From NCBI RefSeq assembly GCF_007859765.1, contig NZ_SIHJ01000010.1, forward strand, positions 1-57,192: DNA of 57,192 nt, written 5' to 3'. Shown piece after piece: positions 18,661 to 27,342 of this stretch (the first letter of the stretch is position 1; each line of letters begins with the position of its first letter). This stretch comes from Posidoniimonas corsicana. GTDB lineage: Bacteria; Planctomycetota; Planctomycetia; Pirellulales; Lacipirellulaceae. The notes beneath the pieces are model-generated. The model saw nothing but the letters and a program-made list of their open reading frames with translations, did no database searches and had not been told where the DNA came from. A program made the translations under genes and the position numbers.

Positions 18661-18691
18661 TCACCACCCGCCAGCACGGGCGGGCGGTGGG
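18661..18691. repeat. Hairpin in the divergent regulator region
   Basis: An 11-base stem with one mismatch (CACCACCCGCC against GGCGGGCGGTG) lies between the divergent dehydrogenase and regulator genes. It could be part of the control region or a stray palindrome. Confidence 0.35.
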
Positions 18692-18821
18692 CTGTCGCAA
18701 AAGGGGGCTTGTTGCCAGCGGCGAAGAGTAACGTCCGAGTCCGCCCTTTATTCAGACAACAACGCGTTTCGGAATTGCAGTGACCCGCGAACTACGCCAA
18801 AGATAGCCCTCCAGCAGACCC

Positions 18822-20090
18822 ATGAGCAACTCATCTCCCTCGACCCCGCTCACGATTGACGACCGGTCAGCTCCGGCCGCCCATCCGACGCGCGTGGAGT
18901 CCAACCAACCCGGAACAGCCAGTCGAGCAGACGTGCCGCGTTTCCAGCAAATCGCCCTCGCCTTCCCCCGTGGCGCCCACCAAGAACACTTCATCGAAGG
19001 GGTGACGCGGTACGCCTCGGAGAAGGGGCTGTGCTGGTCCTTCACGGTGGCGCCGGAGTCGCTGGCGTTGTCGGTGCTCGACCTGGTCGAGTGGCCCGGC
19101 GACGGCGTGCTGGCGGCGATCAACACCCCAGTCGAGGCCGCCTGCGCCGCCGAGATGTCCATCCCGGTGGTGAACATCTCCAGCACGCTCGCCGAGTCGC
19201 CGGTGCCGCGGGCGATGGTCGACAACCTGGCGATCGGCAAGCTGGCGGCCGAACACCTGCTGAGCCGCGGCTTCACCAACTTCGCGTTCTACGGCCTGTC
19301 CGACGTGGAGTACTCGCGGCAGCGGTGGATCGGCTTCAGCGAGCGGCTCGCCCAGAACGACGCCACCTGCGAGCGGCACCTGTCGACCCCGACGTTCGGT
19401 TTCCGCGGCACCGTCTGGCTGGAGCAGCACCAGCAGATCTCAACCTGGCTGCAGCAGCTCCCGACCCCCTGCGGCGTGTTCGCAGTGTCCGACTATCGGG
19501 CCCGGCACGTGCTGGACGCGTGCCGCCAGTACGGCCTGTCGACGCCCGACCAGATCGCCGTGCTGGGCGTCGACAACGAGCAGGTGATCTGCGAGCACGT
19601 CCACCCGACGCTGTCGAGCGTCTCGCGGAACGACCAGCTGGAGGGCTACCGCGCGGCGGAGATGCTCGACCGGCTGCTGAGGGGCGAGGAGCTCTCCGAC
19701 CGCGACGCCTTCGTGCCGCCGCTGGAGGTCGTGGAGCGCGACTCCACCGCCACCTTCGCCGTGACCGACGAGCGGCTCCGCCGGGCGCTCTCCTACCTGC
19801 ACGACTACATCGCCGACCCGATCACCGTGGACGAGCTGGCCCGCCAGTCGGAGGTCTCGCGCCGGTGGCTGGAGTACGCCTTCCGCGACGTCCTCGGCGA
19901 GACGCCCTACCAGTACCTCCGCCGCCAGCGGCTGCTGCTCGCCAAGCACCTGCTGAAGGAAGACCCCAAGCAGAGCATCAGCCGCATCGCGCAGCGGGCC
20001 GGGTTCTCGTCGGTCAAGCAGATGCGCGTCGCGTTCCAACGCGAGTTCGGCGTCACGCCCGGGCACTTCCGCCAGGTGATGAACCAGTAG
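18822..20090 (+). CDS. XylR-type AraC family transcriptional regulator
   Basis: A 422-residue regulator. Residues 40-300 form a LacI/periplasmic-binding-like sugar sensor (FPRGAHQEHFIEGVTRYA, VDNLAIGKLAAEHLLSRGF, IAVLGVDNEQVICE). The last 110 residues are an AraC-type DNA-binding domain with two helix-turn-helix units (ITVDELARQSEVSRRWLEYA and SISRIAQRAGFSSVKQMRVA). This architecture is that of E. coli XylR, and planctomycetes use many such regulators for sugar loci. It lies between the divergent catabolic operon and the downstream lyase, so both are likely targets. Confidence 0.93.
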   Translation: MSNSSPSTPLTIDDRSAPAAHPTRVESNQPGTASRADVPRFQQIALAFPRGAHQEHFIEGVTRYASEKGLCWSFTVAPESLALSVLDLVEWPGDGVLAAINTPVEAACAAEMSIPVVNISSTLAESPVPRAMVDNLAIGKLAAEHLLSRGFTNFAFYGLSDVEYSRQRWIGFSERLAQNDATCERHLSTPTFGFRGTVWLEQHQQISTWLQQLPTPCGVFAVSDYRARHVLDACRQYGLSTPDQIAVLGVDNEQVICEHVHPTLSSVSRNDQLEGYRAAEMLDRLLRGEELSDRDAFVPPLEVVERDSTATFAVTDERLRRALSYLHDYIADPITVDELARQSEVSRRWLEYAFRDVLGETPYQYLRRQRLLLAKHLLKEDPKQSISRIAQRAGFSSVKQMRVAFQREFGVTPGHFRQVMNQ

Positions 20091-20109
20091 CGCCGCCGGA
20101 GGCGGCGCT
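20089..20109 (+). terminator. Hairpin overlapping the regulator stop codon
   Basis: A 9-base stem (AGCGCCGCC and GGCGGCGCT) with a 3-base loop starts inside the TAG stop codon of the regulator gene and is followed by only a short T run. It is a possible terminator. Confidence 0.4.
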
Positions 20110-20246
20110 TGCCGTTTGCAATCGCTCCGCCGATGGCCGCATCCTCAAGCCAGTCGCGTGCGTGCCGCCCGGCCCGCAGTTAACCTGAAAGCTGCGCGGC
20201 TCATCCCCTTCGCTGCCCTTCCCCCCTTGCACGCCCCCCGCGACGA

Positions 20247-22775
20247 ATGCCCCCCCACCCGCTCCGCTGGCTCGCCTGCCTGCCGCTGCTCGTTCTGCCC
20301 GCCGCCGCCCAGCCGCTGCCCACGTTCCCGGGCGCCGACGGCGCGGGATCGGTCGCGACCGGCGGACGCGGCGGCCTGGTGTACCACGTCACAAAGGTGG
20401 ACCAGAACTTCAGCGACTCCGGCCCCGGCACGCTCCGCTACGGGCTGAGCGACAGCAACTTCGGCGGCGCGGCGCGGACCATCGTGTTCGACGTCGCGGG
20501 GACGTTCTGGCTCGGGCGGTACGGCGCCGAGCGCGGCCACGACAACGGCTGGGACACCCAGTCGCGGCTCAACCTGGGCAGCAACGTCACGATCGCTGGC
20601 CAGACGGCGCCGGGGCCCGTGATGATCATGGGCGGCGTGATAAAGGCCAACGGCCAGAACACCGTGCTGCGGAACGTCACTATCGCCCCCGGCTACGGCA
20701 TGCGGAACTTCGCCAAGCCGGAGGACGGCGTCGAGCCCACGCCGGGCGACTTCCCGGACGCCTACGTGTACGACGCGCTGGACATCAGCGGCCAGCAGGT
20801 GATGATCGACCACGTCACCACGCTCTACGCCACCGACGAGACGGTCTCCGTCAACGAACTGGCGGACGAGCTCACCGTTCAGTACAGCAGCATCTCGCAG
20901 GGGCAGAACTACCCGCAGGCCGACGCCGAGGGGGGCGGCAACTTCACCGGGCACGGCCTGGGGTCGCTGATCCAGCCCGGCTCCGGCGCCAATGTCAGCT
21001 TCCACCACAACCTGTACGCGCACCAGAAGGGCCGCCTGCCGCGCGTCGGCACCGAGACCGGCGACCTCACCGACCCCTCGGTCGGCGGCTACAACGACTT
21101 CCGCAATAACGTCTTCTACAACTGGTTCGGCACGGCCGGCCAGGGCGCCGGGGGCCAGCCCAGCCAGAACAACTTCATCGGCAACTTCTACCTCGCCGGC
21201 CCCGGCGGCGACGACCCCATCGGCGGCTCCAACCCGGGCATCACCCAGCGGAGCGGCGGCACGGGCGTGTTCAGCGGAAGTTCCAGCACCAAGGTCTTCT
21301 TCGACGACAACCTCAAGGACACCAACAAGGACGGCGACGCCAACGACACCTCCACCGCGACCTTCTCGGGCTCGATCCAGCGGGGCGCGTTCACCCAAAC
21401 GCCCTACCACGGCGTAACCGACAGCGCCGCCGACGCGTACAACCGCGTGCTCGACTACGCCGGCGCCACGTGGTGGGACCGCACGTTCGTGGACCAGCGG
21501 CTCTTCAACGAGACCCGCACCGGCACGGGCAAGATCCTCGCCTGGGCCGACGACCCCTTCAACGACGACCCCAACGAGGGCGTCGAGTGGCGACAGATGC
21601 TCGCCCTGCGGGCCGACCCGTCGACCGGCGCGGCGCCGTTCCAGCACAGCCCGGGCTGGGACGACGACCAGGACGGCATGCCCAACTTCTGGGAAGAGGT
21701 CCACGGCCTGCCGACCGGCGTGGCGAACAACAACGCCGACTTCGACGCCGACGGCTACACCGACCTCGAAGAGTACCTGAACGACGTGGCCGCCTGGCCC
21801 GCGACAGCGCCGCTGGTGTTCACTGGCGCGAGCAGCAACCGCTACGCGCTCACGCAAAACTGGGATATTCCCTGGCAGCCGTCCCGCTTCGACCAGGTGC
21901 GCGTCGAGAGTGGCGCCGCCCTGGTCGACGCGGTCGGGCAGCACGCGGGCGGCGTGTTCGTCGGCGATCAGGCAGAACTCCGGGTCGAAGGCGGCTGGCT
22001 GATGGTCGAGGCAACCGGCGTCAGCAACGGGCTGATCGAGCTCGGCGAGTCCCCAACCGACGCCGCGAGCCTGAGCGTCAGCGGCGGAGAGCTGTACGCC
22101 CAGCGGATCGAGAAGGCCCCCGGCGGAATGCTGCAACTCACCGGCGGCAAGCTCCACGCCGACGAGGTGGGTTTCGGCTTCACCGTCGAGGGCGGCGCTG
22201 TCGCGCCCGGGTGGTCGATCGGCCAGACCACCGTCGAGGGCGACCTCACATTCGCCAGCGGGTCGCTCGAGGTGGAGCTTGATGGCGAGTCCGCCGACCT
22301 GCTCAGCGTGCTCGGCGACCTCAACCTGGGCGGCGTCGCGACGCTCGACGTTGTGACGCTTGGAGGGTCGTCCGCCGGCCCGCTGCTGATCGCCGAGTAC
22401 ACCGGCGCGCTCAGCGGCGCTTTCGCCGCCGTAACCGACGGGTACCGCGTCAGCTACGCCACGCCGGGCCAGATCCTGCTGCTCATCGGCGACGGCCCCG
22501 CCCTGCCGGGCGACTTCAACGGCGACGGACTGGTCGACGCCGCCGACTACACGCTCTGGAGGGACAACCTGGGCGGCGCGTTCGACCTGGCCGGCAACGG
22601 CGACGAGTCCGGCGCCAGTCAGGGCCTGGTGGACCAGCAAGACTACTTACTATGGCGGGCCAACTTCGGCGCCTCGTCCGCCGCGCCAGGCGCCGCCCCG
22701 GCGCCGGAGCCAGCCGCCATGGTGCTGCTCCTCGCCGCATCAGGTTTGCTCGGCGCTGGTCGCCGCCGCGGCTAG
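20247..22775 (+). CDS. Secreted pectate-lyase-like protein with dockerin and PEP-CTERM
   Basis: An 842-residue exported protein. After a signal peptide ([16 protein letters not shown]), residues 25-400 form a right-handed beta-helix of the PL1 pectate lyase type: [17 protein letters not shown] at the start, [19 protein letters not shown] and [17 protein letters not shown] are family motifs. An EF-hand-like stretch ([13 protein letters not shown], then [14 protein letters not shown]) lies at about 470-510. A beta-rich region, a dockerin-type calcium repeat ([18 protein letters not shown]) and a PEP-CTERM tail ([19 protein letters not shown], then RRR) follow. It probably degrades a pectin-like polymer outside the cell and would feed the catabolic operon upstream. 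Confidence 0.88.
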   Translation: MPPHPLRWLACLPLLVLPAAAQPLPTFPGADGAGSVATGGRGGLVYHVTKVDQNFSDSGPGTLRYGLSDSNFGGAARTIVFDVAGTFWLGRYGAERGHDNGWDTQSRLNLGSNVTIAGQTAPGPVMIMGGVIKANGQNTVLRNVTIAPGYGMRNFAKPEDGVEPTPGDFPDAYVYDALDISGQQVMIDHVTTLYATDETVSVNELADELTVQYSSISQGQNYPQADAEGGGNFTGHGLGSLIQPGSGANVSFHHNLYAHQKGRLPRVGTETGDLTDPSVGGYNDFRNNVFYNWFGTAGQGAGGQPSQNNFIGNFYLAGPGGDDPIGGSNPGITQRSGGTGVFSGSSSTKVFFDDNLKDTNKDGDANDTSTATFSGSIQRGAFTQTPYHGVTDSAADAYNRVLDYAGATWWDRTFVDQRLFNETRTGTGKILAWADDPFNDDPNEGVEWRQMLALRADPSTGAAPFQHSPGWDDDQDGMPNFWEEVHGLPTGVANNNADFDADGYTDLEEYLNDVAAWPATAPLVFTGASSNRYALTQNWDIPWQPSRFDQVRVESGAALVDAVGQHAGGVFVGDQAELRVEGGWLMVEATGVSNGLIELGESPTDAASLSVSGGELYAQRIEKAPGGMLQLTGGKLHADEVGFGFTVEGGAVAPGWSIGQTTVEGDLTFASGSLEVELDGESADLLSVLGDLNLGGVATLDVVTLGGSSAGPLLIAEYTGALSGAFAAVTDGYRVSYATPGQILLLIGDGPALPGDFNGDGLVDAADYTLWRDNLGGAFDLAGNGDESGASQGLVDQQDYLLWRANFGASSAAPGAAPAPEPAAMVLLLAASGLLGAGRRRG

Positions 22776-23090
22776 TCATCTACAGCGGGCGACCGCTTCT
22801 CTCTCCTCTTTGAGCTGCCCAATCACGCCAAACCTCGTGCGTGTGACCGGCGTTTGCCGCAACTCTAAATGCCAGTTGCAAAACATGGATTGCGGCGCCC
22901 GTGAAGTGCATTTTTGCGCACACCTTTCTTCACTTTTTCTACATCTGCTTTTAACTCTGGCTTCACCTACCCGCAGATCGATGCCGCTATCCTCTGGGCC
23001 TTAGGAACGCGAGGAGGCGCCCAAGGTCTGATTCCTTGCGCCTAGAGACAATTCTCTGGGCCTGGGCCCTACGGATTCATCGGTCAAGCA
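22776..23090. other. AT-richer region upstream of the pseudopilins
   Basis: 315 bases with no convincing gene and a clearly lower GC content than its surroundings, including a pyrimidine-rich stretch at about 22915-22975. The 10-mer CTCTGGGCCT occurs twice (22992 and 23054). It should hold the promoter of the first pseudopilin gene, but I see no clear sigma-54 or sigma-70 box. A 64-residue open frame at 22810-23004 has no family features. Confidence 0.5.
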
Positions 23091-24335
23091 ATGGCATGCC
23101 AAGTTACGCGTCGCGCCCGTCGCGCGGCGTCCGAGCTCTTTCTCGTATCAGACATTCGCAAAGCTGACGCCTGCGCAGGCCGCTACGCTCTGCGTGGCGC
23201 GTTCACGCTGGTTGAGCTGCTGGTGGTGATCGCCATCATCGGGATCCTGGTGGCGTTGCTGTTCCCGGCGATGACCGCCGCCCGGGCCGCCGCCGCCCGC
23301 ACCGAGTGCAGCAACAACCTCCGCCAGTTCGGCGTGGGGCTGCACTCGCGCGCCGAGCGCAACCGCGGGCAGCTCTGCAGCGGCGCCTTCGACTGGCAGA
23401 ACGAGGGCTGCATCACCGAGAAGGGGTGGGTGGCCGACATGGTTAACGACGGCATCCCTGTCGGCAACATGCTGTGCCGCGCGAACCCCGCGCGTGGTTC
23501 GATCGTGCTGGACCAGCTGCTGACCTTCAGCAGCGGCGCCAACTTCCCCAGCCCCGGCTTCTCGCCCGGCTGCGAGGAGTTTGACGGCAAGGGGAGCGAG
23601 GGTACGACCAACCCGGCCGGCGAGAAGATCATCAACCCCTGCCGGCGGATCCTGGAGAACAACCTGACCGAGGCCAGCCGGGCCGACCAGATCCGCGCCG
23701 ATGTGATCGATGAGAACTTCAACACCAACTACACCGCCAGCTGGCTGCTGGTGCGGGCGAAGCCGCGGCTCGACGGCAACGGCAACGTCCATAGCGGGAA
23801 GAAGGGCTGCGGCATCGCCGACCGCAAGACGCTCCGCAGCCGTCAGACCAGCGTCGGTCCGCTAACCCTGGCGTTGGTGGACGCGTCCAAGTCCGCCAGC
23901 AACCTGATCCCGCTGCTCGCCGACGGTGGAATCGGCGGCGAGCTGAGCCAGGACATCGGCAACCTGAGTCGCGGCTCGCTGCTGGTCGGCTCGTTCACCC
24001 GCGGCCCCGTCTGCCGGTCGGCCGGCGCTACCGGATGCAGCCAGGCAATGCAGCCGCCCCAGTTCCCCGACGGCACGCCGCGTGGAGGGCCGTCCGGCTG
24101 GTGGAAGACCTGGGCCCAGGAGGTCCAGCAGGACTACCGCGGCTTCTCGCCGGTGCACCGCGGCGTGTGCAACGTGCTGATGGCCGACGGCAGCGTGCAT
24201 ATCTTTAACGACGAGAACCGGGACGACCTGATCAACAACGGCTTCCCCGCCGACGGCCAGAACGGCTACGAAGACGAGATGGTCGAGGCGCCCGACACAA
24301 CGCTCTTCAGCAAGACCGCGCCGCACGGGTTCTAA
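23091..24335 (+). CDS. Pseudopilin-like protein with H-X9-DG domain (DUF1559-related)
   Basis: A 414-residue protein with a long basic leader of 37 residues, then the type IV pilin helix ([20 protein letters not shown]). A prepilin peptidase would cut at or next to G36. The C-terminal motif [15 protein letters not shown] is His, nine residues, Asp-Gly, the H-X9-DG signature of planctomycete DUF1559-type pseudopilins. The body is Cys-containing and not otherwise recognised. The ATG at 23091 lacks a clear Shine-Dalgarno, so the leader could be shorter than shown, but no other in-frame ATG or GTG precedes the helix. A related gene follows 286 bases downstream. Confidence 0.85.
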   Translation: MACQVTRRARRAASELFLVSDIRKADACAGRYALRGAFTLVELLVVIAIIGILVALLFPAMTAARAAAARTECSNNLRQFGVGLHSRAERNRGQLCSGAFDWQNEGCITEKGWVADMVNDGIPVGNMLCRANPARGSIVLDQLLTFSSGANFPSPGFSPGCEEFDGKGSEGTTNPAGEKIINPCRRILENNLTEASRADQIRADVIDENFNTNYTASWLLVRAKPRLDGNGNVHSGKKGCGIADRKTLRSRQTSVGPLTLALVDASKSASNLIPLLADGGIGGELSQDIGNLSRGSLLVGSFTRGPVCRSAGATGCSQAMQPPQFPDGTPRGGPSGWWKTWAQEVQQDYRGFSPVHRGVCNVLMADGSVHIFNDENRDDLINNGFPADGQNGYEDEMVEAPDTTLFSKTAPHGF

Positions 24336-24621
24336 CCGCCCGGCGGCCGCTTCTCCCGCCCGCCTCTGCCGGGCGCCCTCGCGAGCACAGCACAACCACC
24401 ACTGAAAGGAGACGCTCAGCTAGCACCCACAATCCGGATACCGGCTCACTGATCGAGCACCACGCACCAACAAAACGAGCCCAGACCCGCTGGCGGCTTC
24501 ATCGGCAAATGAAGCCATGGCGCCAGGGGCCGGGCCCGCGAGTCGTGAAACTCTTAACTTATTATTCACACGCCGAGCGGCAGCAGCAACTGCGGTTCGG
24601 ACACCTGCAAGGACAATACAG

Positions 24622-25980
24622 ATGAAACGCAACCCCAAGGGTTTTACCCTTGTCGAGCTGCTGGTGGTGATCTCCATCATCGGCGTGCTTGTCGCTATCC
24701 TGCTGCCCGCCGCCGGCAAGGCACGTGAGGCCGCCCGCCGCGCCCAGTGCAAGCAGCAGCTGAAGGAATTCGGCATCGGCTTCCAGGTCTTCATGGACTC
24801 CGACCCGGCCCACCGCCTGTGCACCGGCGCCCACGACTACCGCCGTGACGGCTCGCCCGACACCTACGGCTGGGTGGCCGACCTGGTGAAGATCAAGGCC
24901 GCCGACCCGAACGCGATGCTCTGCCCGTCGAACCCGCTGAAGGGCTCGGAGAAGCTGAACGACTTCTACGGCGCCGAGACCGACGACGGCAAGGACGGCG
25001 CCCCGCTCGCCAAGCTGCAGGCCGGCCTGGCCGGCGCCGATTCGTGGAACGGCTTCACCGGCGGCGCCACCGGCGCCGGCTGGGGCGGCACCTCGCCCGG
25101 CTCGCCCGAGCGGATGGCGTTTGTCGCCCGCGCGATCGTCGCCCGCGGCTACAACACCAACTACGCCGCGAGCTACTACTTTGTCCGCACCGAGCCCAAG
25201 ACGCAGGGCTCCGCCAGCGGCGCGATCACCGACATCGAGTCGTCGTCGATCGGCAGCTTTAAGGGCCTGGCCGGCTCTTTCGGCCCGCTGACCCAAGCGG
25301 TGATGGACAACGCGACGGTCGTTACGAGCAAGATCCCCATCCTCGGCGACGCCGGCCCCGGTGACATCGACGAGGCCCTGCTCGCCCAGGCGCCCATGTC
25401 GTCCACCGGCGCCGTGCCCGCGAACCCGGTCGACCTGGCCTACGGCCCGACGCTGCAGGCCTCGGCCGGCGTGTTCGGCAGCACCGTGGACCCGTTCGCC
25501 AACAACAACCAGGAGTCGGTCACGTTCATCCGCACCGGCGAGCAGCTGACCGAGGCCTTCAACGACGGCGCCGCCTTCGTCGACCCCTCGAACATGACCG
25601 TCAAGCTGATCGACTCGAACGAGAACCTGACCGCTCAGCTCGAGTGCGACAACAACGGCTCGTGCAGCTCGCCCTACGGCGCCAACTCGGGCCCGAACGG
25701 CGAGCCCGCCGGCTACTACCTGCAGGACACGCGTGACTGGTTCGCCGTGCACGGCGGGTCGGCCAACATCCTGTTCGCCGACGGCCACGTGGAGCAGTTC
25801 GCCGACGACAACGGCGACGGCTTCCTGAACCCGGGCTTCCAGATCGACCCGAACGCCTCGGGCTTCGACCCCGGCAAGACCGGCTACACGGACTCCACGC
25901 TGGAGCTGCCGCCGGCCCGGATCTTCAGCGGCATCTTCCTGCGTCAGATCTCCGGCAAGCGTTCGGCCTTCGAGGACTGA
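24622..25980 (+). CDS. Pseudopilin with H-X9-DG domain (DUF1559-related)
   Basis: A 452-residue protein. AAGGA lies 9 bases before the ATG at 24622, giving a short leader MKRNPKG cut before [20 protein letters not shown], the classic prepilin site. Near the C-terminus [15 protein letters not shown] carries H-X9-DG. The body has Gly- and Asp-rich loops. It resembles the previous gene in layout ([16 protein letters not shown] here, [16 protein letters not shown] there; matching [18 protein letters not shown] blocks), so the two are paralogues. They probably form part of an extracellular filament or surface layer; the role of this family is not established. Confidence 0.88.
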   Translation: MKRNPKGFTLVELLVVISIIGVLVAILLPAAGKAREAARRAQCKQQLKEFGIGFQVFMDSDPAHRLCTGAHDYRRDGSPDTYGWVADLVKIKAADPNAMLCPSNPLKGSEKLNDFYGAETDDGKDGAPLAKLQAGLAGADSWNGFTGGATGAGWGGTSPGSPERMAFVARAIVARGYNTNYAASYYFVRTEPKTQGSASGAITDIESSSIGSFKGLAGSFGPLTQAVMDNATVVTSKIPILGDAGPGDIDEALLAQAPMSSTGAVPANPVDLAYGPTLQASAGVFGSTVDPFANNNQESVTFIRTGEQLTEAFNDGAAFVDPSNMTVKLIDSNENLTAQLECDNNGSCSSPYGANSGPNGEPAGYYLQDTRDWFAVHGGSANILFADGHVEQFADDNGDGFLNPGFQIDPNASGFDPGKTGYTDSTLELPPARIFSGIFLRQISGKRSAFED

Positions 25981-26023
25981 TCCTCAGCCGAGCCGCCTTT
26001 GACGGCTTCTGATTGTGTTTCCC

Positions 26024-26051
26024 GGCGGCCGGCCCTGCAGGGCCGGCCGCC
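26024..26051 (+). terminator. Perfect palindrome after the second pseudopilin
   Basis: A 28-base perfect palindrome centred on CTGCAG (arms GGCGGCCGGCCCTG and its complement), 43 bases past the stop at 25980, followed by GCCTTTCTC. It is probably a terminator separating the pilin gene from the lipoprotein gene. Confidence 0.55.
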
Positions 26052-26109
26052 GCCTTTCTCACCAGCCCCACCAAGGCTGGAACAAGCCACCTTTCCGGAG
26101 TACGCCCGC

Positions 26110-27306
26110 GTGCCTTGCGTGTCCCTCCGCCCGGCCCCCCGTGCGACCGCCCTCAAGATCGCCTGCCTCGGCGTGCTGCTGCTGACCGGCTGCGTCGGCG
26201 AGTCGGCCGACGGCCCAACCGCGAAGACTCCTCATACCAATGAGGCAGTCAGCACGACCGCGCTCAAACCGGTCCGCTCGGGCCCGGCAAGCAACGGCGT
26301 CGGGTCCGAGCGGCGGCCCAAGCTGGTAGCGGCGGCCACAACGCACGAGTTCGGCGGCATGTCGATCCGCGAGGTGCGCAGCCACGCCTTCACCCTCCGC
26401 AACGAGGGCGACGCGCCGCTCCAGATCAGCAACGCGGCCGCCAACTGCAAGTGCTTGTCGCACGAGTTCTCCCGGCAGACCATCCCGCCGGGCGAGGAAG
26501 CCACGCTCACGCTCACTTGGCGCGGCGGTGAGGAGCCCCGCGAGCGGCTGACCGCCCGCGTCAACGTCGAAACCAACGACCCCGACCAGCCGGTCGTGCA
26601 ATTCTCGGCGGTCGGCAGCGTCGGCGCCGAACTCGACGTCGCGCCGGCCCAGCTGCACGCGCAGGAAGTGGCGCCCGGCGAGCCTCTCACCCTCTCGACG
26701 GTCGTCACCAGCCCGGTGTGGAAACAGATCTACCTAGTAGACATCGCGTCGCCGTCCGACAAGCTGCGCGTGACGACCACGCCGCTCTCGCCGGCCGAGT
26801 GTGTGTCGATCGGCTGCCGGAGCGGCTGCCGCGTCGAAGTGACGGCCAACGCCGACCTCACCACCGGTCCGTACAGTAACTATCTGGAGCTGTCGGCCCA
26901 GCCCGCCAGCGATCCGGGAGCCGCCGCGCCGCGCCGGCTGCGGATCCCGATCGGCTGGGCCCCGCGTCAGTCGATCGCGGTCTCCGGCCCCGGCGTCGAC
27001 GAGGCAGGCGTGATCCACCTGGGACGCATCGACAAGGGCGCCCACACCAAGCGCTACCTGGTCAAGGTCACCGACGAGCTGCCCGAGCTAGTCGTCACCG
27101 ATCAGCGGGTCAGCCCCGACTTCCTGGGCGTTCAGCTCGAGCCCTACCGCAAGGGCGAGTTGGGCTGGCTGTACCGCATGGAGTTGAGCATCCCCGAACA
27201 CGCCAGGGCGACCAAGTACGGCAAGGACGGCGTCGTGCAGTTCACGTTTGACCACCCGCGGATCAAGGAGCTGCGGGTGGAACTCGACCTTGGCGTCGGC
27301 ATCTGA
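26110..27306 (+). CDS. DUF1573 domain lipoprotein
   Basis: A 398-residue lipoprotein from GTG 26110 (CCGGAG upstream); the lipobox LLTGC follows a hydrophobic stretch (ALKIACLGVLL). From about residue 75 a DUF1573 domain is seen: HEFGGMSIREVRSHAFTLRN, then APLQISNAAANCKCLS with the CxC that is typical of the family. This is an immunoglobulin-like (ASH/MSP-like) fold. A second beta-rich region continues to the end. Function in the family is unknown. It lies between pilin genes and a PilM-like gene in the same direction, which hints at a shared envelope role. Confidence 0.82.
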   Translation: MPCVSLRPAPRATALKIACLGVLLLTGCVGESADGPTAKTPHTNEAVSTTALKPVRSGPASNGVGSERRPKLVAAATTHEFGGMSIREVRSHAFTLRNEGDAPLQISNAAANCKCLSHEFSRQTIPPGEEATLTLTWRGGEEPRERLTARVNVETNDPDQPVVQFSAVGSVGAELDVAPAQLHAQEVAPGEPLTLSTVVTSPVWKQIYLVDIASPSDKLRVTTTPLSPAECVSIGCRSGCRVEVTANADLTTGPYSNYLELSAQPASDPGAAAPRRLRIPIGWAPRQSIAVSGPGVDEAGVIHLGRIDKGAHTKRYLVKVTDELPELVVTDQRVSPDFLGVQLEPYRKGELGWLYRMELSIPEHARATKYGKDGVVQFTFDHPRIKELRVELDLGVGI

Positions 27307-27342
27307 CCGCGGCCCGCCCGCCCCGCGCGAGATTGATCCCCT

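Noticed and set aside
20145-22640. Long open frame (831 codons) on the minus strand
   Set aside because: Shadow of the pectate-lyase-like gene; composition is low-complexity Val/Ala/Gly/Arg and it has no ribosome binding site or domain.
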